A stretch of 64,000 nt of DNA from Trichoplax sp. H2. Its lineage: Eukaryota > Placozoa > Uniplacotomia > Trichoplacea. The position numbers and the translations under genes were made by a program. Below the pieces are notes generated by a model. It saw nothing but the letters and a program-made list of their open reading frames with translations. It searched no databases and was not told the DNA's origin. Positions within the stretch are counted from its first letter, which is position 1, and each line of letters opens with the position of its first letter. Below are positions 10,901 through 25,600 of this stretch, piece by piece. Location: the NCBI GenBank assembly GCA_003344405.1, contig NOWV01000010.1, positions 434,001 to 498,000 of the forward strand, in the 5' to 3' direction.

Positions 10901-13900
10901 ATGTTCAAGTTACTCGTAATCGCAGCTTTTGCTGCTGTCGCCTTGGCTAATCCAGAGCCTCGTGGTAAGTTTATTATAGCTATTGATATGATACTTTTTA
11001 TAACATTATCAGCCATCTATTTGGTGTTCATATCATCTAACAACCTAATCAATATTACTGTAAGATCCCTACTACAAACGTTTCCTTCATTTTACGTGAT
11101 GTTCCTTCTATTTATTGCCGAAAATTCATATAATACGATACATTTATATGATTGTCAATTTATCTAGTAGGCCTATCATGATAATAAGCAATCAAATATT
11201 ATACTTTTAATAACCTTGGAATAGATTACCCATCGGTCTCGAATTAGTTTTTTTACCTAATCTAAAGCGTAGCAATGCTTAATCTTTGATGTACGTTTCT
11301 ATCACAGCACCGTATCATTCTCGAGAGTTTAATTAGTCGGATTGAATTCTTTATACTATATTTGTATCTATCAATAGCAACTAACGTTTCATATTCAGCT
11401 CCTTTGGTACCCATATAACCTGAAGATTGATAATTTAAGATAGACATTTTCGGTTATCAAAGGCATTATGACATTATTCAATATTGCATCGATTACGCTA
11501 ATTCAGCATTGTTGTAGCCAAGTGCTTTTCAATATGAAAATGTCTATCACTCATTATTCAATATTGCATCGATTCCGCTAATTCTGTATTGTTCTAATTA
11601 AGTACTTTTCAATGTGAAAAAACTTTTTATCGTTCTAATGGAAGTTAACAAGACCACGAACTAAATATGTTAATACACGTTTAACCCGGAATGATATTTT
11701 TTATTTACTTATTATTAGCGGCAAGATCAATTAAGAAACGATAATTATTCATATTAAGTGAACAGATTTGTGCAGATGCAATTAACGAAGTTTTTTATTT
11801 ACTTAACTGAGATAAAATTAATTTAATTAAACAACTATTATTCTAACGTAACAAAGCGAGAAGAATATTTATCTCCTAGTGGATGATAGAGGCTTCAATA
11901 ATAATTCATAATGTAGTTGGACGATAAACAAATCTAAGCCAACAATATACTAGATAATATTTAAATAGGATTATAGGTGCGGTTGATCAATAACGGAATT
12001 ATTGGTTTACGAATTATCTATTTTCGAAATTTTATAGCATCAGAACTAATTTCAATTACCGTAATCACTTTAGTTATCATTAAACTTGTTACACCATATC
12101 TAAAATTCATAATATTCATGACAAGCATAGCGATCTATAAAGTAATCATGACATCAAAATATACGTACATAGATTTATAGCTGCAAAAGAATATAATGTA
12201 AAATACTTGTGCGGCTATGCATATACTTAATCGGCCATTTTCAATACTTATGTGTATCATCATGCAATTGAAGGAACGATGTGCGATCCCGACCCCAAAT
12301 TGGGATGCTTCTCTAACACTGGATCATGGAGTCATCTCCCAACCCCTAAATCATCTTCTGTTGTTAATACCAAATTCTACCTATATACCCGTGGATACAG
12401 TTCCTCCCAAACCCTTGACTACAATAACCCATCTTCTATCTCTAATTCTCGTTTCAATGGTAACATTGATACCAAAATCATCATCCACGGATTCAGCGCC
12501 GATTCTGGCTCAGCTTGGATGCATAATATGAAGAACGAATTCTTGAAAAAGGGCTACTTTAACGTTATCCTTGTTGACTGGAGTGGTGGTTCCAAGACTC
12601 TCAACTATGATCAGGCTAGTGCTAACACTCGAGTCGCTGGTGCCATGGTTGGAGAATTAACTAAGGCTTTGCCAACTAGCAAGAGCAGAATTCACCTTAT
12701 CGGTCACAGTTTGGGTGCTCACACTTCCAGCTTTGCAAGTAAGTTTATTGTAGCTGTTATAATCAACATCATATCAATCTATAGCAAGGTTATATTGTAG
12801 CTTGATTAGAGTTGTAGCGTGTTAAGATTTTCTTATGATGCTAAATTTCTCATTAATATTGAAATGGCAGTCTTTTGTATTTCATGGATAAATATAGTTT
12901 TTTGTGTTAGCTGTTTATAGCACTTATAGTTTCTTAGACTGTTAAAAATCATTAACTCCTCCTCGACTATTATGATAGATGATGGTGATATATTTAGTTT
13001 CACTGTCTTACTTTCATATATGATCTATTCCGAAGGTGTAACTATCAGACAAAGTTTAATTTATATCTCAATGATTTGAGTTTTTGTAGTTGCTAAGGAG
13101 CGATCACGTAGATCAGATTTAGAGTCTAGTGCTATCTACGAAGTAAAATTACTTCATGCTGACCGGTAGTACTTATTTCAGCCTTAGATGATTTACAATA
13201 CGGCGTGTAATAACGGATTTGTTTTCTCCCTAAAGTATTGTGTATTAGTCTTTGATTGCTGCTTAATCTACTTCTACCAATTTATCAAGTACCTCATGCC
13301 AAATATCCGATAGTATTTAAATTTTATGAGATTTAACAATTTCTCTATCACGATAGATGAAGATTGTAATAATTATGTTCTATGCACATTTCTATGATCT
13401 ATTTAAAGTTAATCAGCTTTATATTAATAATATATTGCAATTCTCGTAAATAGGTAACAGACTTAACAGAGCCGGACGTATCAGCGGTCTTGACCCTGCC
13501 GATCCTAACTTCCAAGGCAGATCTACTTCTATCAAATTGGACAAAAATGATGCTGACTTTGTCGATGTTATCCATAGTGATGCCGATACCTTCTTGTTAG
13601 GTGCTGGCTATGGTACCAAAGATGCTTCTGGCCATCTTGATTTCTGGCCTAATGGTGGTGAAGATCAACCCCAATGCGGTTTATTCAAGGATGTCCAAAG
13701 GGACATGAACGGCATGAGCCAAAGAGGAGGCATTGGCTGCGATCACGGTGCTGCACACACTTACTACGTAGAATCTATCAACTCTGCTTGCAATTTCGTC
13801 GCTAGGCCTTGCTCTAGCTACAGCAATTACAAATCTGGCAGTTGTAGTAGTTGCAACGGCTATCCATGTCCAATCATGGGTTACAGAGCTGTAGAATTCA

Positions 13901-14638
13901 AGAACTACTACTACAATAACCAAAGACTTTTCTTGACTACCAACAAGAACGCACCACACTGTTGTAGGTTTTAGCAATACGTAATTAAATAATGCCCAGT
14001 TAATAACGACCGTTATTATTGCTAACTAAACTTATTAATATTAGCTTTATTTATCTTCTGTTGCCAATGTAAAATACTAGATCAAGTACAGTAAGAATTT
14101 CATACTTTCCTTAGAATTGATAATTTTAGTTTACTACCTTCATTAGTACATCACTGATCGTAGTCAATTAAATTTTACGGTGCCTTATATTATCCAACTA
14201 CGAACTAATCTAATCTAATCTGAAGGCCTTGAAGAAATTCAATATTAAAATGAGCAATGTTATATTGCCATCAAAATTGCTTTCATAATTAGTTTAATGA
14301 TTGTCAAGATTTATTTGTAACTTCAGCCCTACCATACGGTAGTTAAATTTTTTACACAGCTGAAATTTCTTCTTATTTGTATTACTATTTCCTATTTTAA
14401 GTTATCATGCAATAATACACATGACTAAGTGCAAATATCAATCTTTTAATATTATAATGCTCCACAATTTATATATATATATTACAGATGTAAAAATTAT
14501 GTTGATACTCTTTGGTTTTAATATTATCATAACATTTTCATTACAGCTGGCGCTAAATCCGCTAGGTCCTTTGTACATCAACTTGGTGGCCCAGAATTAG
14601 CTGCAGAAGATGCCAACTTAAAGTACGTAATAAACTAA
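10901..14638 (+). CDS. Secreted pancreatic-lipase-family enzyme, long-lid paralogue (gene 2)
   Basis: This is the tandem paralogue of the gene at 1201, with the same four-exon, all-phase-1 structure: 10901-10964, 12274-12738, 13454-13963 and 14547-14638 (about 376 residues). The signal peptide is MFKLLVIAAFAAVALA. The body has CDPDPKLGC, IIIHGFS, GHSLGAH (nucleophile Ser167), GLDPA (Asp190) and CDH (His274), so the lipase triad is complete. The lid loop between Cys251 and Cys272 is 20 residues, close to the 23 of pancreatic lipase and much longer than in gene 1. It has no PLAT domain. Exon 4 encodes a ~30-residue C-terminal tail ending in TAA. The conserved GTACGTAA near the end could instead be a splice donor to a fifth exon that I did not find. 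It probably acts outside the cell, for example in external digestion. Confidence 0.9.
11472..11631 (+). repeat. 80-bp direct tandem repeat (two copies) in lipase 2 intron 1
   Basis: CATTATTCAATATTGCATCG begins at 11472 and again at 11552. The following bases also match with a few substitutions (AGTGCTTTTCAATATG versus AGTACTTTTCAATGTG), giving a period of exactly 80. Confidence 0.75.
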
Positions 14639-17129
14639 TTAAATTTATGCCTTGAAATTCGTAAAATTGGATACAATTTCTTTTATCACATCAGTATTGA
14701 ATAATCCAATTACGCGCAAACTGTGAATGCAGGGCTAACGATAGTTTATCCTAGATATGTTTGATTATAAAATACCATATTAACAGATTATACATTTAAA
14801 TATTTTTATAGACATATGGAATAAATGAATCAAGAGAATTGTTATATCTTCATTAGAACGTTTTAAGTAAGTTTAGCTGCTAATAAAAGCTATACTACTC
14901 CGAGCAATAATCCTAAGATACTTCAATCTGTTCCATTTTCCTTATCTTTATTATGTTTTAACTCTATTGGACAAACTATTCGATATTCCTATAATAATGG
15001 CATTAATGTTTTTATTTATTTTATTAGATACCTTCCGCTGTTAAGATACCTTGAATTTGCTATCATAATACCGAATATTATGAATAGTAGATGATACTGA
15101 AATCTAAAGCAGCATACAAAAAAGAGTAGAATTAATGAATACATGGTAGAAAATTTGTGTAGAGTAGTATTAATGTGCTTCTATAAATGAGAAGAGCATT
15201 TTATTACTTTAGGATGAGTCGTAAAACCAGCGGCTGATCGTTTCATTATCATTGTGATGTTATTTGCACTGTAATGTTCTGATGTAGCTGAAATTAAAAT
15301 GAACTTTTGCAATGAATAATCCAATTGTCTCTAACTTTTGTTACTTAGTAAGATTGATCTTGTCAGTAATCTTAGGATGATCCAAGAAATATGCCACTCA
15401 TTTCGAGAGCAGCCTCTCTTTTGAATATTTTTAAATTTTTCTTGGGTGTTACAATAGTGTACTGTATGATCAATCACATAAAGAGGATTTAAGGTGCTTT
15501 AGATCGTCAATGCTAGTAGATTAGGCAAATTCATCGACGGAAAAGATTGCAAAATAATTTTATGTCAATAGGATTTTAAGATTTTAGACCCCATATAACT
15601 ATATACATCCAGTCTGATATTCGTATTACAATAAATTATTGATAGAATTATTGAAAAAGAATTACTTTATCAGGAATTTTAAAATTCATAGCAGCTAATT
15701 ATCGTCAATTTAAGTTTTGCAATGCTATTTTAAAAGGATTTAAATAGATTACTCTCATGTACCATTAAATGACAACTGTAACTGTCAACTGATCATCAAA
15801 TCACTCATTCTGGGTAGCTTAAAATAGAATAAAAAAATTCCTTAAGTAATTACGGTACTTAGAAATTTGAATCCCGTCTATTAATAAAAAATAGACTATA
15901 GCAAGGTTCAAATATCGTATTTATCCCGTAAACCTATCATTACTAAAAATAGAAGGTGAGACTGAGTATAATACCTCAAATGACATCTTAAATGGTAGTC
16001 TGAAATCGCATTTCTTAAACCTAGTTCGACACTTTGCTCTTAAAAATATAACCGATGACAATAGCATGCATTGGATATTAATTATTTACACCTCTAAATA
16101 AAGTGATATTGTCACACTGACAATGATATCTTTAAGATCAGTACATCTGGAGCGTTGATAAATTTATCTATAATATCAGAGTTGCATGAAAAATCTGATT
16201 TATTTAAAAACGATGCATCAATGTAGCAACATACTCCTATTAATTACATTAATCGCGTACGTAATGCTGCCTTATAATTAGTGATACATTAATTAATTGA
16301 AGAATTGTGAAAAAGAAAGTTAGTGTAATTGAAATAGACATCAATCAGACAATAAAGAATGATACGGCATCAATTTCGAAAGTACTTGTAGTGGAGCCAC
16401 AAATATGGCTTAGATTAGGATCCAAGATTGCACAAGAATAGTTTAAATATAGTCTGATTGTAGTTAGATAGTCCTTGGTAGTTGTAAGATGAACCTATCC
16501 GTATGTAATAAAGCGAAGTCTATAAGAAACTGCAGTTCTTGTTGTATTTTTGAGAAGCCACTTTATCACAGTATTAAAGCCGATATATCTTTGGAAAGTG
16601 ATTTCTTAACTCAAATGATATACTATTCTTTAGCTACTAGAACTAAGGCGCTATCGCACAACTTCAGACATATATTATCTTAATACTATTCCGAATTTTA
16701 CTACTTATTTGATGGTATCTTTAAGAATCCAGGATAAGAATCAACATTCAATTTATATAGGAATATAGTGATTACAATCCGTTTAATATGGACCATTTGA
16801 AGAGTACAAGGATAAATACAATATAATATTTCAACTTCCTTTCTTGAAACTTAAGATTTCAGCCACCATACGTATTATACTTTATATCAGAAATAAGGAT
16901 TAATTACTAACAGTACTACAAGTGATCGATCAAATTTTCTATTTTTATAAGGCTAAATGATAGCCATGGATAATTCAGGTCATTTTGATTCAGTATCGAA
17001 ATAAGATCAATGTACATAAGAGACTAAATTATCACTGGTCTACTGTACGTACTCTTTCAGCTTATAAGACTAGAAGATGGCTATTGATAAATTTATAACA
17101 ATAAATGAAATAATAGATTGATTGGTCTC
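14639..17129. other. Non-coding region downstream of lipase 2
   Basis: About 14640-15770 aligns by eye with 5407-6700 downstream of lipase 1, so the duplication unit extends well past the genes. The remainder to 17129 is AT-rich. An ATG-initiated 64-codon frame at 16489-16683 has no recognised features or splice context and is not called. Confidence 0.5.
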
Positions 17130-17511
17130 TGTCACAATTTCACTTCTATAACAAGGTAACGTACAGTAAAAGTCTATAAGCAGCTACTGACTTAAACGCC
17201 CTTTTACTTAACGTTAAACACACACAGCAAAAGACTGTAAAGATGAAACTGTTATTAGCAAAGATACACCTACAACTTTTTACCACACTCTCAACTCAAA
17301 TGTTCCCGTTATATAGGAACCGTCTAATTTGTAAACAACGACAGTATTATTATTATACCTTACTAGGATTAACATCTCGAACTGAGATGTTCCTTACATA
17401 GCTTTTCTATTAGTAAATATTTTGAATCTCTTACTCGTACTTAATCTTAATCTAAGCTCGTAGGTTGTCTAATTCAACTATCATCAACTAGAACTTGAAT
17501 CATCTTACGTT
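17130..17511 (-). mobile_element. Truncated inverted copy of the LTR-like element
   Basis: Reverse-complemented, this matches 8908-9284 of the element in the lipase intergenic region. It keeps the terminal GTGACA and the internal stretch AGACGGTTCC, but the first ~175 bp are missing. The TATA-like and AATAAA sites are mutated, which suggests an older copy. Confidence 0.75.
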
Positions 17512-19641
17512 ATTCATTCTTCTAAACATTAAATAGCTAGTTATTAATTAACTTTAGACTGCAGTACCTCGTTGATATTATCATATTCGGCATCAATAAT
17601 GGTAGTAATGACATCTAGAGAATTTCGATTGTAATCATACCGATATTAGAGTTTATGTAATTTTTATTAAATACGTTTCATAACTTTTATTTATAACACT
17701 TAACTATTTCTTGTTGCATGTTTATAATCAATACAATTCTTTATTTACCTAAAGGCATCTTGAATAATTCCATAACCCATGCATCATAACAGAAGACCTT
17801 TAGCGGTTATAATTTGAAATAACTAACATTAATTTGCTTAATATCGTTTGTGTACCTTCTTGAACTGTACTTTCTACAATTGATTATAGTTATAACTTAG
17901 AATACTAATCTCTGAATCTTTACAATGATAAAAATTTGCTCTTATATAATTTTATGTGTTTCAATCGATACTATCGAGGATTCTATAATTTATAATTAAT
18001 CGTCTATTAGTAACAATATTTCGAAACAATTCATCGACAGATATACATTAATGTTATGTTAGTATATCAGAGATAATTAATGGATAGCAATGTAAAATAT
18101 TAGCTCAAAGTATATCATGATAAATGTACTTCTTGAATGAAAAAGAAGAATATTCATCATTGACTTAGTTATAATTGATGAATCATGCTTTAATAGTTTA
18201 ATCGTTTTGATATATTATAATTTGTAACTTTCTCAATTTTAATCTATAAATTGCATGAACTAAATAAGCTTTGTTGGATTCAATTATTTAAAGTCTTAAT
18301 TACAAGCCATATTATTAGATTTAAAAGATAGCATTTAGACTGAGCTATTTGCTACGCATACAAAAGGACTGTTGCAGTTATGTTCATGTCGAAATATTTA
18401 ACCTGGTAGACTCTCAGCTCTCAGTAAAGATTATAAAACTGATAATATCATCGCGACTACGATGAATATCGTCGATCACTATTTATTAACTTAGTTTGCT
18501 CTCTGTTATCTGAGGATTACGAGAGAAATATCGTAGCTATGATTACGACAACTTTATCAATTTCGACTTATTCAGAATAATTAGTTCTTTAGGATCTATA
18601 AGGACTATATTACTAGTAGCAATAGCACAGTAATGATTATGATGAAAACTTTAGAATGATATTAGCTTACTCCTATAATTTATGAATTATCTGTTATTAG
18701 CAAGAATTATAAGCGGTTGCATTGCTGTTGTGATTATGATGAGTCTATCGTCAAGTTATGAAGCTTGTGTCAGTCAGCTCTACAGTATATGGTATCTAAA
18801 AATTGAAATCTCCATATGGCCCCCCCCCCCAAAAAAATTTACATTTGACCGAATGATTGGAAGTATTTGTAGTATACAGTAGCAACAAGATAAAAAATTT
18901 ATTGTAGCTTTTATATTACATATTTATTAGAACAGATGCTAATGCTAAATGCAATATCTCATATGACGAAATGATCCTAACAAGATATTTAGGGTATTTT
19001 TATTTATGTTTATGGTATTCTCTTGCTACAATCTCTATAATCAATATAGGAATAAACAAAGGCTACGAAATGAGCTTATCTCATAGTTAAATATAACAGA
19101 ATTAAAATAGCGGAATAAAAATAGTTGAGAAACTAGTTAGAACAGTAGTATTTATCTGTAATATACTTTTAATCTAAGAAATTACAACTCTTAAGCCATC
19201 TGAGAACACAATCATTCAGATATTGAAAGTTAGTGTCTTTATTCTAATTTGTTAGAAATTCTATTTACTAAAGCTACATCGGTCTGGTACTTAGCGGATT
19301 TATGTTTTCTGTACTCTTGAATATATCAGATCTACATATCAGACATTAAGTATAAAGTAATCATAAATAAGTTGGAATTTCTCATTTTTTCTTTAATTTT
19401 GTAGAGGTTGAAAGATAGCATTATCTGTTATTATAGTAAAATCATCTATGTATTAATCTAATTACTAAAAATAACTAATAACGTACCGAACTTTATTTAA
19501 ATAGCTATTGTCATAATACTTATTTCTTAATAATAGCTTATGGTCTATTAAAGTAAAATTATCATAGATTGATTCTAGCATGGCAATTTTGCTGCGCACA
19601 GGAATTTCAGTTCGATAACGTTTGCTAATGTACTAATTTTC
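17512..19641. other. Intergenic sequence downstream of WLS
   Basis: This is AT-rich. It holds a poly-C/poly-A low-complexity tract at 18820-18837 and a short ATG frame at 18682 with a hydrophobic start, for which no downstream exons could be placed. It should include the WLS 3' UTR on the minus strand. Confidence 0.4.
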
Positions 19642-22600
19642 TTAATGGTAGCTCTCCTTTCCACTTTCTCTGTAGATAACAGAATGCTGATCTTCATTAA
19701 GCGTAGTCAATTCTTGATCTATGATTTATTTGTAAAGAAATCAAAATTATAGTACTTTGCAATCATGTCCAAATTACTTTCGTAACATTACAATATCTGT
19801 CAAGCACTGGTATGATAACCGACAAACTGATAAGCTATGACTCAGAAAAGACACGACTCACCATTTTGGCCATCTACTTTGTTAGATGGACAATACAGGA
19901 ATATGACGGTGAACGTATAGATATTCCATAAACCATAGATACCTGTGAGGAAGGCGCCTATGAGGAAATGATATATACGTAACGATATGTTAATAGCTTA
20001 ATACTCTATCTTTAAACTGTAATGGTATAAACTTATATTATATTGTAAAAAAGTAGAATATTAGAATTTAATTATCGATGTGAGCGGTAATAAATACATG
20101 ATAATTAATAGACTAACTACAGCATATTGATATGACTACGTTAAATTGTCCTATTCTATTGCTTGTCTGTATATTAATTCATGTGTAGTACATAAATCGG
20201 TGACTATTGTTACTTATTAATTCTAAATGACTAAAATTTGTCGTACTAAGCTAGGTTTTTAAAGAAGCGATACTAATTATTGAAGCTTTTTTGCGGGCTA
20301 ATAGATTAACATAAATGAAAACTGTAAGTACAAATTAAAATAATGGATCATTTGTAGTACTTGCAATCTGTAAATCAGACTGTTCGTCCTCATCCAAGGA
20401 CTCTTCCTTGAAATGGGATAGGCTATTAATGATGACAAATGCCACCGTTAAAACCGCACAAATTACAGAAAAGAGTAACTGAAAGCGGAAGCGATAAATG
20501 AGTCCCTATCAAAAAAAATTGTTCACAAATACTGAGAACACCACGATAAACACGCAACTGTGTGCTTGTAAGAATAATCAATTAATAAGTCGATAATTCA
20601 TTGTATTTTTTTATATTAGTATAATGAAATACGTATATTTAAACTAGCTTTTCAGCTAGTAGTATAATACTATGCTGGTGTAACATATGAGAATATTAAT
20701 ATTAAAAAAATAAGCAGATACTGTAAGTAAAAGTGTGAGATGCGTCTTCCATAAATTATATATTTACAAACAAATATAATCTGTACTAAGGCAAGTCGCA
20801 CTGCTACTCTTTAAATCATAATAAGATCAATATTTTCTACTACTCTTTTCTTAAATTTTAAAGCAAGCATCAAGTTTGCTACGGCATCCATAATTGTTTA
20901 CATAATACTATAACGCTGTAATAGATACTACAGTATCAATTAATCAGATGATCCTATCGGTGGTACATGATAATAATTTTAATAGAAGTTGAATCTAGTA
21001 TTCTATTCGTGTTCACGCTATGGTATAGTGCATCATTTTCTATTCCATTTACCTCATAGAACATTCTGCGGGATTGCTGCATATGTGGTAATGCACCTTG
21101 TCTCGTTTGCATTCCTCTTAAAACTCTAATGACCATAGCCACAATACTTACTAAGTACAGGCATATGCAGATCGCTGCAACAATTATAAACCCATACTGT
21201 AATAATTTTCGAATGAAAAGTCGAAGTCAAGTAAAATTAAAGTCATATACTGTATTGTCAAACTATGGCTAGAATCTTATCAATGAATTTTGAGCACAAT
21301 CATTTCTAAGCGTCAGAACTCTTGTAATGGATGTTGAGCATAGCATGAAGATTATTCGTGATATTATTTTACAATATTTATCTAACGAGACTATTACTAT
21401 ACCAAGATATTAATTACAAGCTTTCTGTGCAAGTAAATCTTATTATTTTCTATAAATGAGAACATCAAAATATATCAAAAGCATAACAGCTGGTTTATAG
21501 TCATTCTAGAAAATATAGTAACATAAAGTCATTTAAAGCTGGTATCCATTTTAGATACTTATGATATTGCAACTGGAAATATTTAAGGATACGGCTATAC
21601 GTCGGCCACCTTCTGTTGCCCATATGGAATAAAATGGATTGCTTAACTGTATGCCCCTATTGTGAAGCAATTAACATACGAGTATAAAATGAAATAAACT
21701 TTATGATTACACACATATAACAAGAATAATCAAATTAATTCCTAGCTTTATTTCTTAAATTGATCAATTCGGTAGCTTAAAAAAATAATCTTTTATGAAT
21801 TACCTTTCACATAAATCAAATATTAGCAAAGATAAGCAGGAAAGAATGATAATAATTATTTGCTTCCAATATGTTTTAAGATTGTTGCGCTTTCCCTGCT
21901 CCTATACGCATATATTGAAAGAAGAACGTCAATATTTAACGATACGATTATAACTAAGACTATTGCACTTATAACTATTACGAATATAGTACTGTTCGGG
22001 TGTTACCTCACTGTAGAGAAGTTAGCGATGTTTATTGGCGTAATCTAATTTAGATTACAAGATAGTTCATATTTCAGACGTAATGTACCGAATAAATGAT
22101 TATGACTAATAACAATTTAACAATAACAATAATTTACAGTAGATTGTGTATAATAATTTGGCTGATTCTACGAATGGGCATGTTGTAATCTAATAACTGC
22201 CTTGTGTTAGTCATCAGATATCTATGTCATTGAAAATTGTCGCATTAATTAGGCGTTTTGATATAGCCTACTATCGTACCAGATTTATAGGTGCTAATTT
22301 AATGAACTTTGGGTGATACTGCTAAATTTACATTATTTAGCTGCCTATAAACCGCAATATCTCTGTCAGTAAAGTGATGGGATGTTACACTGGCGATAAT
22401 AATTATAGCTTCCAACTACTGCAGGAAGGCATACAAGCCTGGTATTTTGCATAATAAAGTATATTATTAAGTTTGTTGCTTAACGTGAAATCAGAGAAGT
22501 ACAAATCACTGAGAATGTGTAAAATTAGGGTAAGTGTGAGAAAGGTATACAGGTTTGGCATTTTATATAATAAGGTTAGTTCTTAAGTTTAGAGCTTAGT

Positions 22601-25600
22601 GTAAATTTAAAGAGGCACAAATCACTGATGATTTGTAAAATTAGAGATAGGTGTTCCTAAATGTTTCTTATACAGATCTAGTGCCCTAATACGTTATTCG
22701 AGGAGAAGATTTGTAGATTTAGCTTTTGTTATCTTGTAACAAAGCTGATTTATGGATACATTTTACTCCAAATTCAACATGACTTAAGGCGAGAGAATGT
22801 CGTATTTAGATTTACGAATGCTTAAATGTCTATTATAATTATTGATATAATTCACACGGTGTTAGAAAAGTAAGCTATTAATAATTAATAATGCAATAGT
22901 AATGTGGCAACAAAATCTTTACCAAAGAATGCTCTCCAACGAAAATAGCCCAAAATATAAATAAGGCCATATTAAAAATTCCCGTACGAATATCATTCAG
23001 TAGCAACAGTTGAGGCATATTAAACCAAAGCGTTAGCCATTCCACCGGTACTGTAAAGAATATTTAGTATAATCTAATTAATATTGTCAATAATTTAGCT
23101 CGCATTTCAGAAACAATAATAGCACAATAACTTATTTTAAGGGACGGTACTGACCGATACCTGCTTGTAATGACAATTTTAAAAAATTTACGAAGATACC
23201 TACCCTAACAAACATCGGTTTACTTAATTTTAAGGTATTATGATGAAAATCAATTCACGTATAGTACCATATACGAGTATACGGCCATAAGCTCGGTCAT
23301 GTAAGTTTTACTAAAATTTCAACAACTGCATAGATTCTCCAATTTTTAGATACTACTGGACAAGCTGTAAATGCAATCTATGCAAATGCTCCACTTAATC
23401 TAATTAGTATTAGTTAGGATTTGAAGATATTTTTTCGAAATTAAGACTTCAGATCGCCTGATATTTAGCGTTAAAACATCAAATTTGAATATGTAATTAT
23501 TAAACTATATTAAACTATAGGGCTTAAGAGTAGGTTAAGAATGATTCTTTTTGAAGCATTTCCTATAAGAATTGCGTTGTGTGAATAAAACTAGTCATTT
23601 AGATCTAGTCAGATGGAGCAAAGATTTTGTAAAGTGCTCTAGGAATTTAAGCGGCTATCGAAATATTAGTAAATGTTATATGCCTTATAGTAATTATATA
23701 TGTAAATAATAAGGTATACACTCACATAATTACGTATGCTTAATCTAAAGATTTTATATTAATTTACAATTCTTTTAGAGAAACTAAATTTCCAAACACT
23801 TACAATCAACTATAATAGCGGATATGCCAAGAGCGTAAAGCATTCTGTAAGAGAATGGATAGTATTAAAAGATTAGTAGAAAATAAACTTTGTGTTTAAA
23901 GTAGTTATTTAATTATAAAATGTTAGCTTAAAGATACTTAATTTTCTTAGACAAAACGCTCATAGGATACATATAATAAATTAAAATAAGGGGCATATGA
24001 TGTTAAAATAGTCCTATTAGATAACTAATGAGAAGTACTTATTTTAGAGCATTATTATTAATGAAACGTTGCATTGGCTATAGCCTTTTAAAATTTAAGA
24101 GATGCCATGCTTCTGCTATTTTAAGACAATTAATGAAGCAATAAAATTTTTAAACTTTACTTTTGCTATGGTTCGTAGAAATTAATTGATAAAAATATTC
24201 ACCTTGATATAAGGTTCACGAATAGATTGCACTAATTAGTAAAGAGCCCTATTGCAAGGTTTTAATATTAATTTTAATTTTATTTCTACGATAATTGATA
24301 GTTGATAATCGCGAAATATAGTACTAAAATATCTTTGTTATTCTGATAATGCATACGAAAAATATAGTAAATGCTGTGTAATGTAAAAGGATAATTAAAT
24401 TCTCTTAAAAATATATTTAATAGAAAACGGCAGTACTGCAAGCGAATTTGGTTTTACTGTTCGCTATTTAACCAAACATGAAATTGTTCATAGTGTCTTA
24501 CCTCTCAAATAGCTGCGGTTGCCGATTTTTATAAATGCTAATTCTAAATTTGATGACAATGGGGATGATAAATAGTGTAGCAACAGATTTGATGATTAAC
24601 CAAATTTCCGTGAAAGCTCCTTGTTGCAGTATTCCCTGTGTAAAGCTGTATATATTAGCGATATCTATTCTGTACTGTGTTATGCAAAAGTGAATTGGCA
24701 GTTATTAATAACTTTTTATTTCTTCCTTTTACAAAACATGCGCCCCTGATACATACAACAAATGTTATCTCTGATATTGGGCCAATCTTGGAATTCATGC
24801 CATGGTGAGTTGGTAGCTTTATATTTATTAAATAATATTGATAATGACAACTTCCAATTTCAAATAAAGTGATGTAATCGCAAATATAATTCGAAACGTC
24901 AGCCTAAAAAATTCACAGAAATGTATTGATTAAAACTTGTAATTCTAAGTACAATATTTTTAATAACAATCCTTTATAGAGTTCTTTATAAATTTGACTT
25001 TCACTCGATAGTAAAGCATTTGAAACACTACTTTTATCAAATAGGTTATAAAGTGTAGATAGTGTTTTGTAGGGTACGGCAACATATCTTCGGAATCAAT
25101 TATGGCTACAAAGTAGTAAGAATATTTCTTTAGAATGAGTGACTCATTAATTAATGTTGTATAACAAAGTATATTTACTATATGGGAATATTAACAATTC
25201 TTCGGTATTTCATTAGAGTATTATAAAAGCGAAAAAGTAAATTGCATACTGCAATACAATCAGATAAAAGTCAAACCAGCAATTCTATTAAACCAGTAAA
25301 GTATGCGCGCACGTACGTATACAACTAACAGTAACTTTTAATATCAGATTAAACTAAGATTACTATCACCTAGTAACAATAATTAAAGGATTAAAAATAC
25401 ACTAAATACAATTAAGAATATTTGCTCATATTAAGATTTTGTAGCTGCATTTATGATGTATCCAATTTACAACGTAATTGATATAGATAACTTCTGAATG
25501 GTATAAAAGTAGATAAATTCCCGAATGGGCTCTATTCGCGACTAATTAGAAACTAGCCCTTTAGTTAGTTAGTGTTGCCTCAAGGATAGATCTGCATGTT

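Noticed and set aside
12217-12531. Alternative plus-strand frame over lipase 2 exon 2
   Set aside because: It is out of frame with CDPDPKLGC and GHSLGAH; a shadow.
13681-13977. 98-codon minus-strand frame
   Set aside because: Antisense shadow of lipase 2 exon 3.
18682-18882. ATG frame with a hydrophobic start
   Set aside because: The first 30 residues could be a signal peptide, but the frame runs through poly-C/poly-A and no downstream exon was found.
24960-25118. Open minus-strand stretch after a TTTGTAG acceptor, considered as the missing WLS exon
   Set aside because: Its translation does not resemble the WLS luminal domain, and its phase does not join the neighbouring exons.
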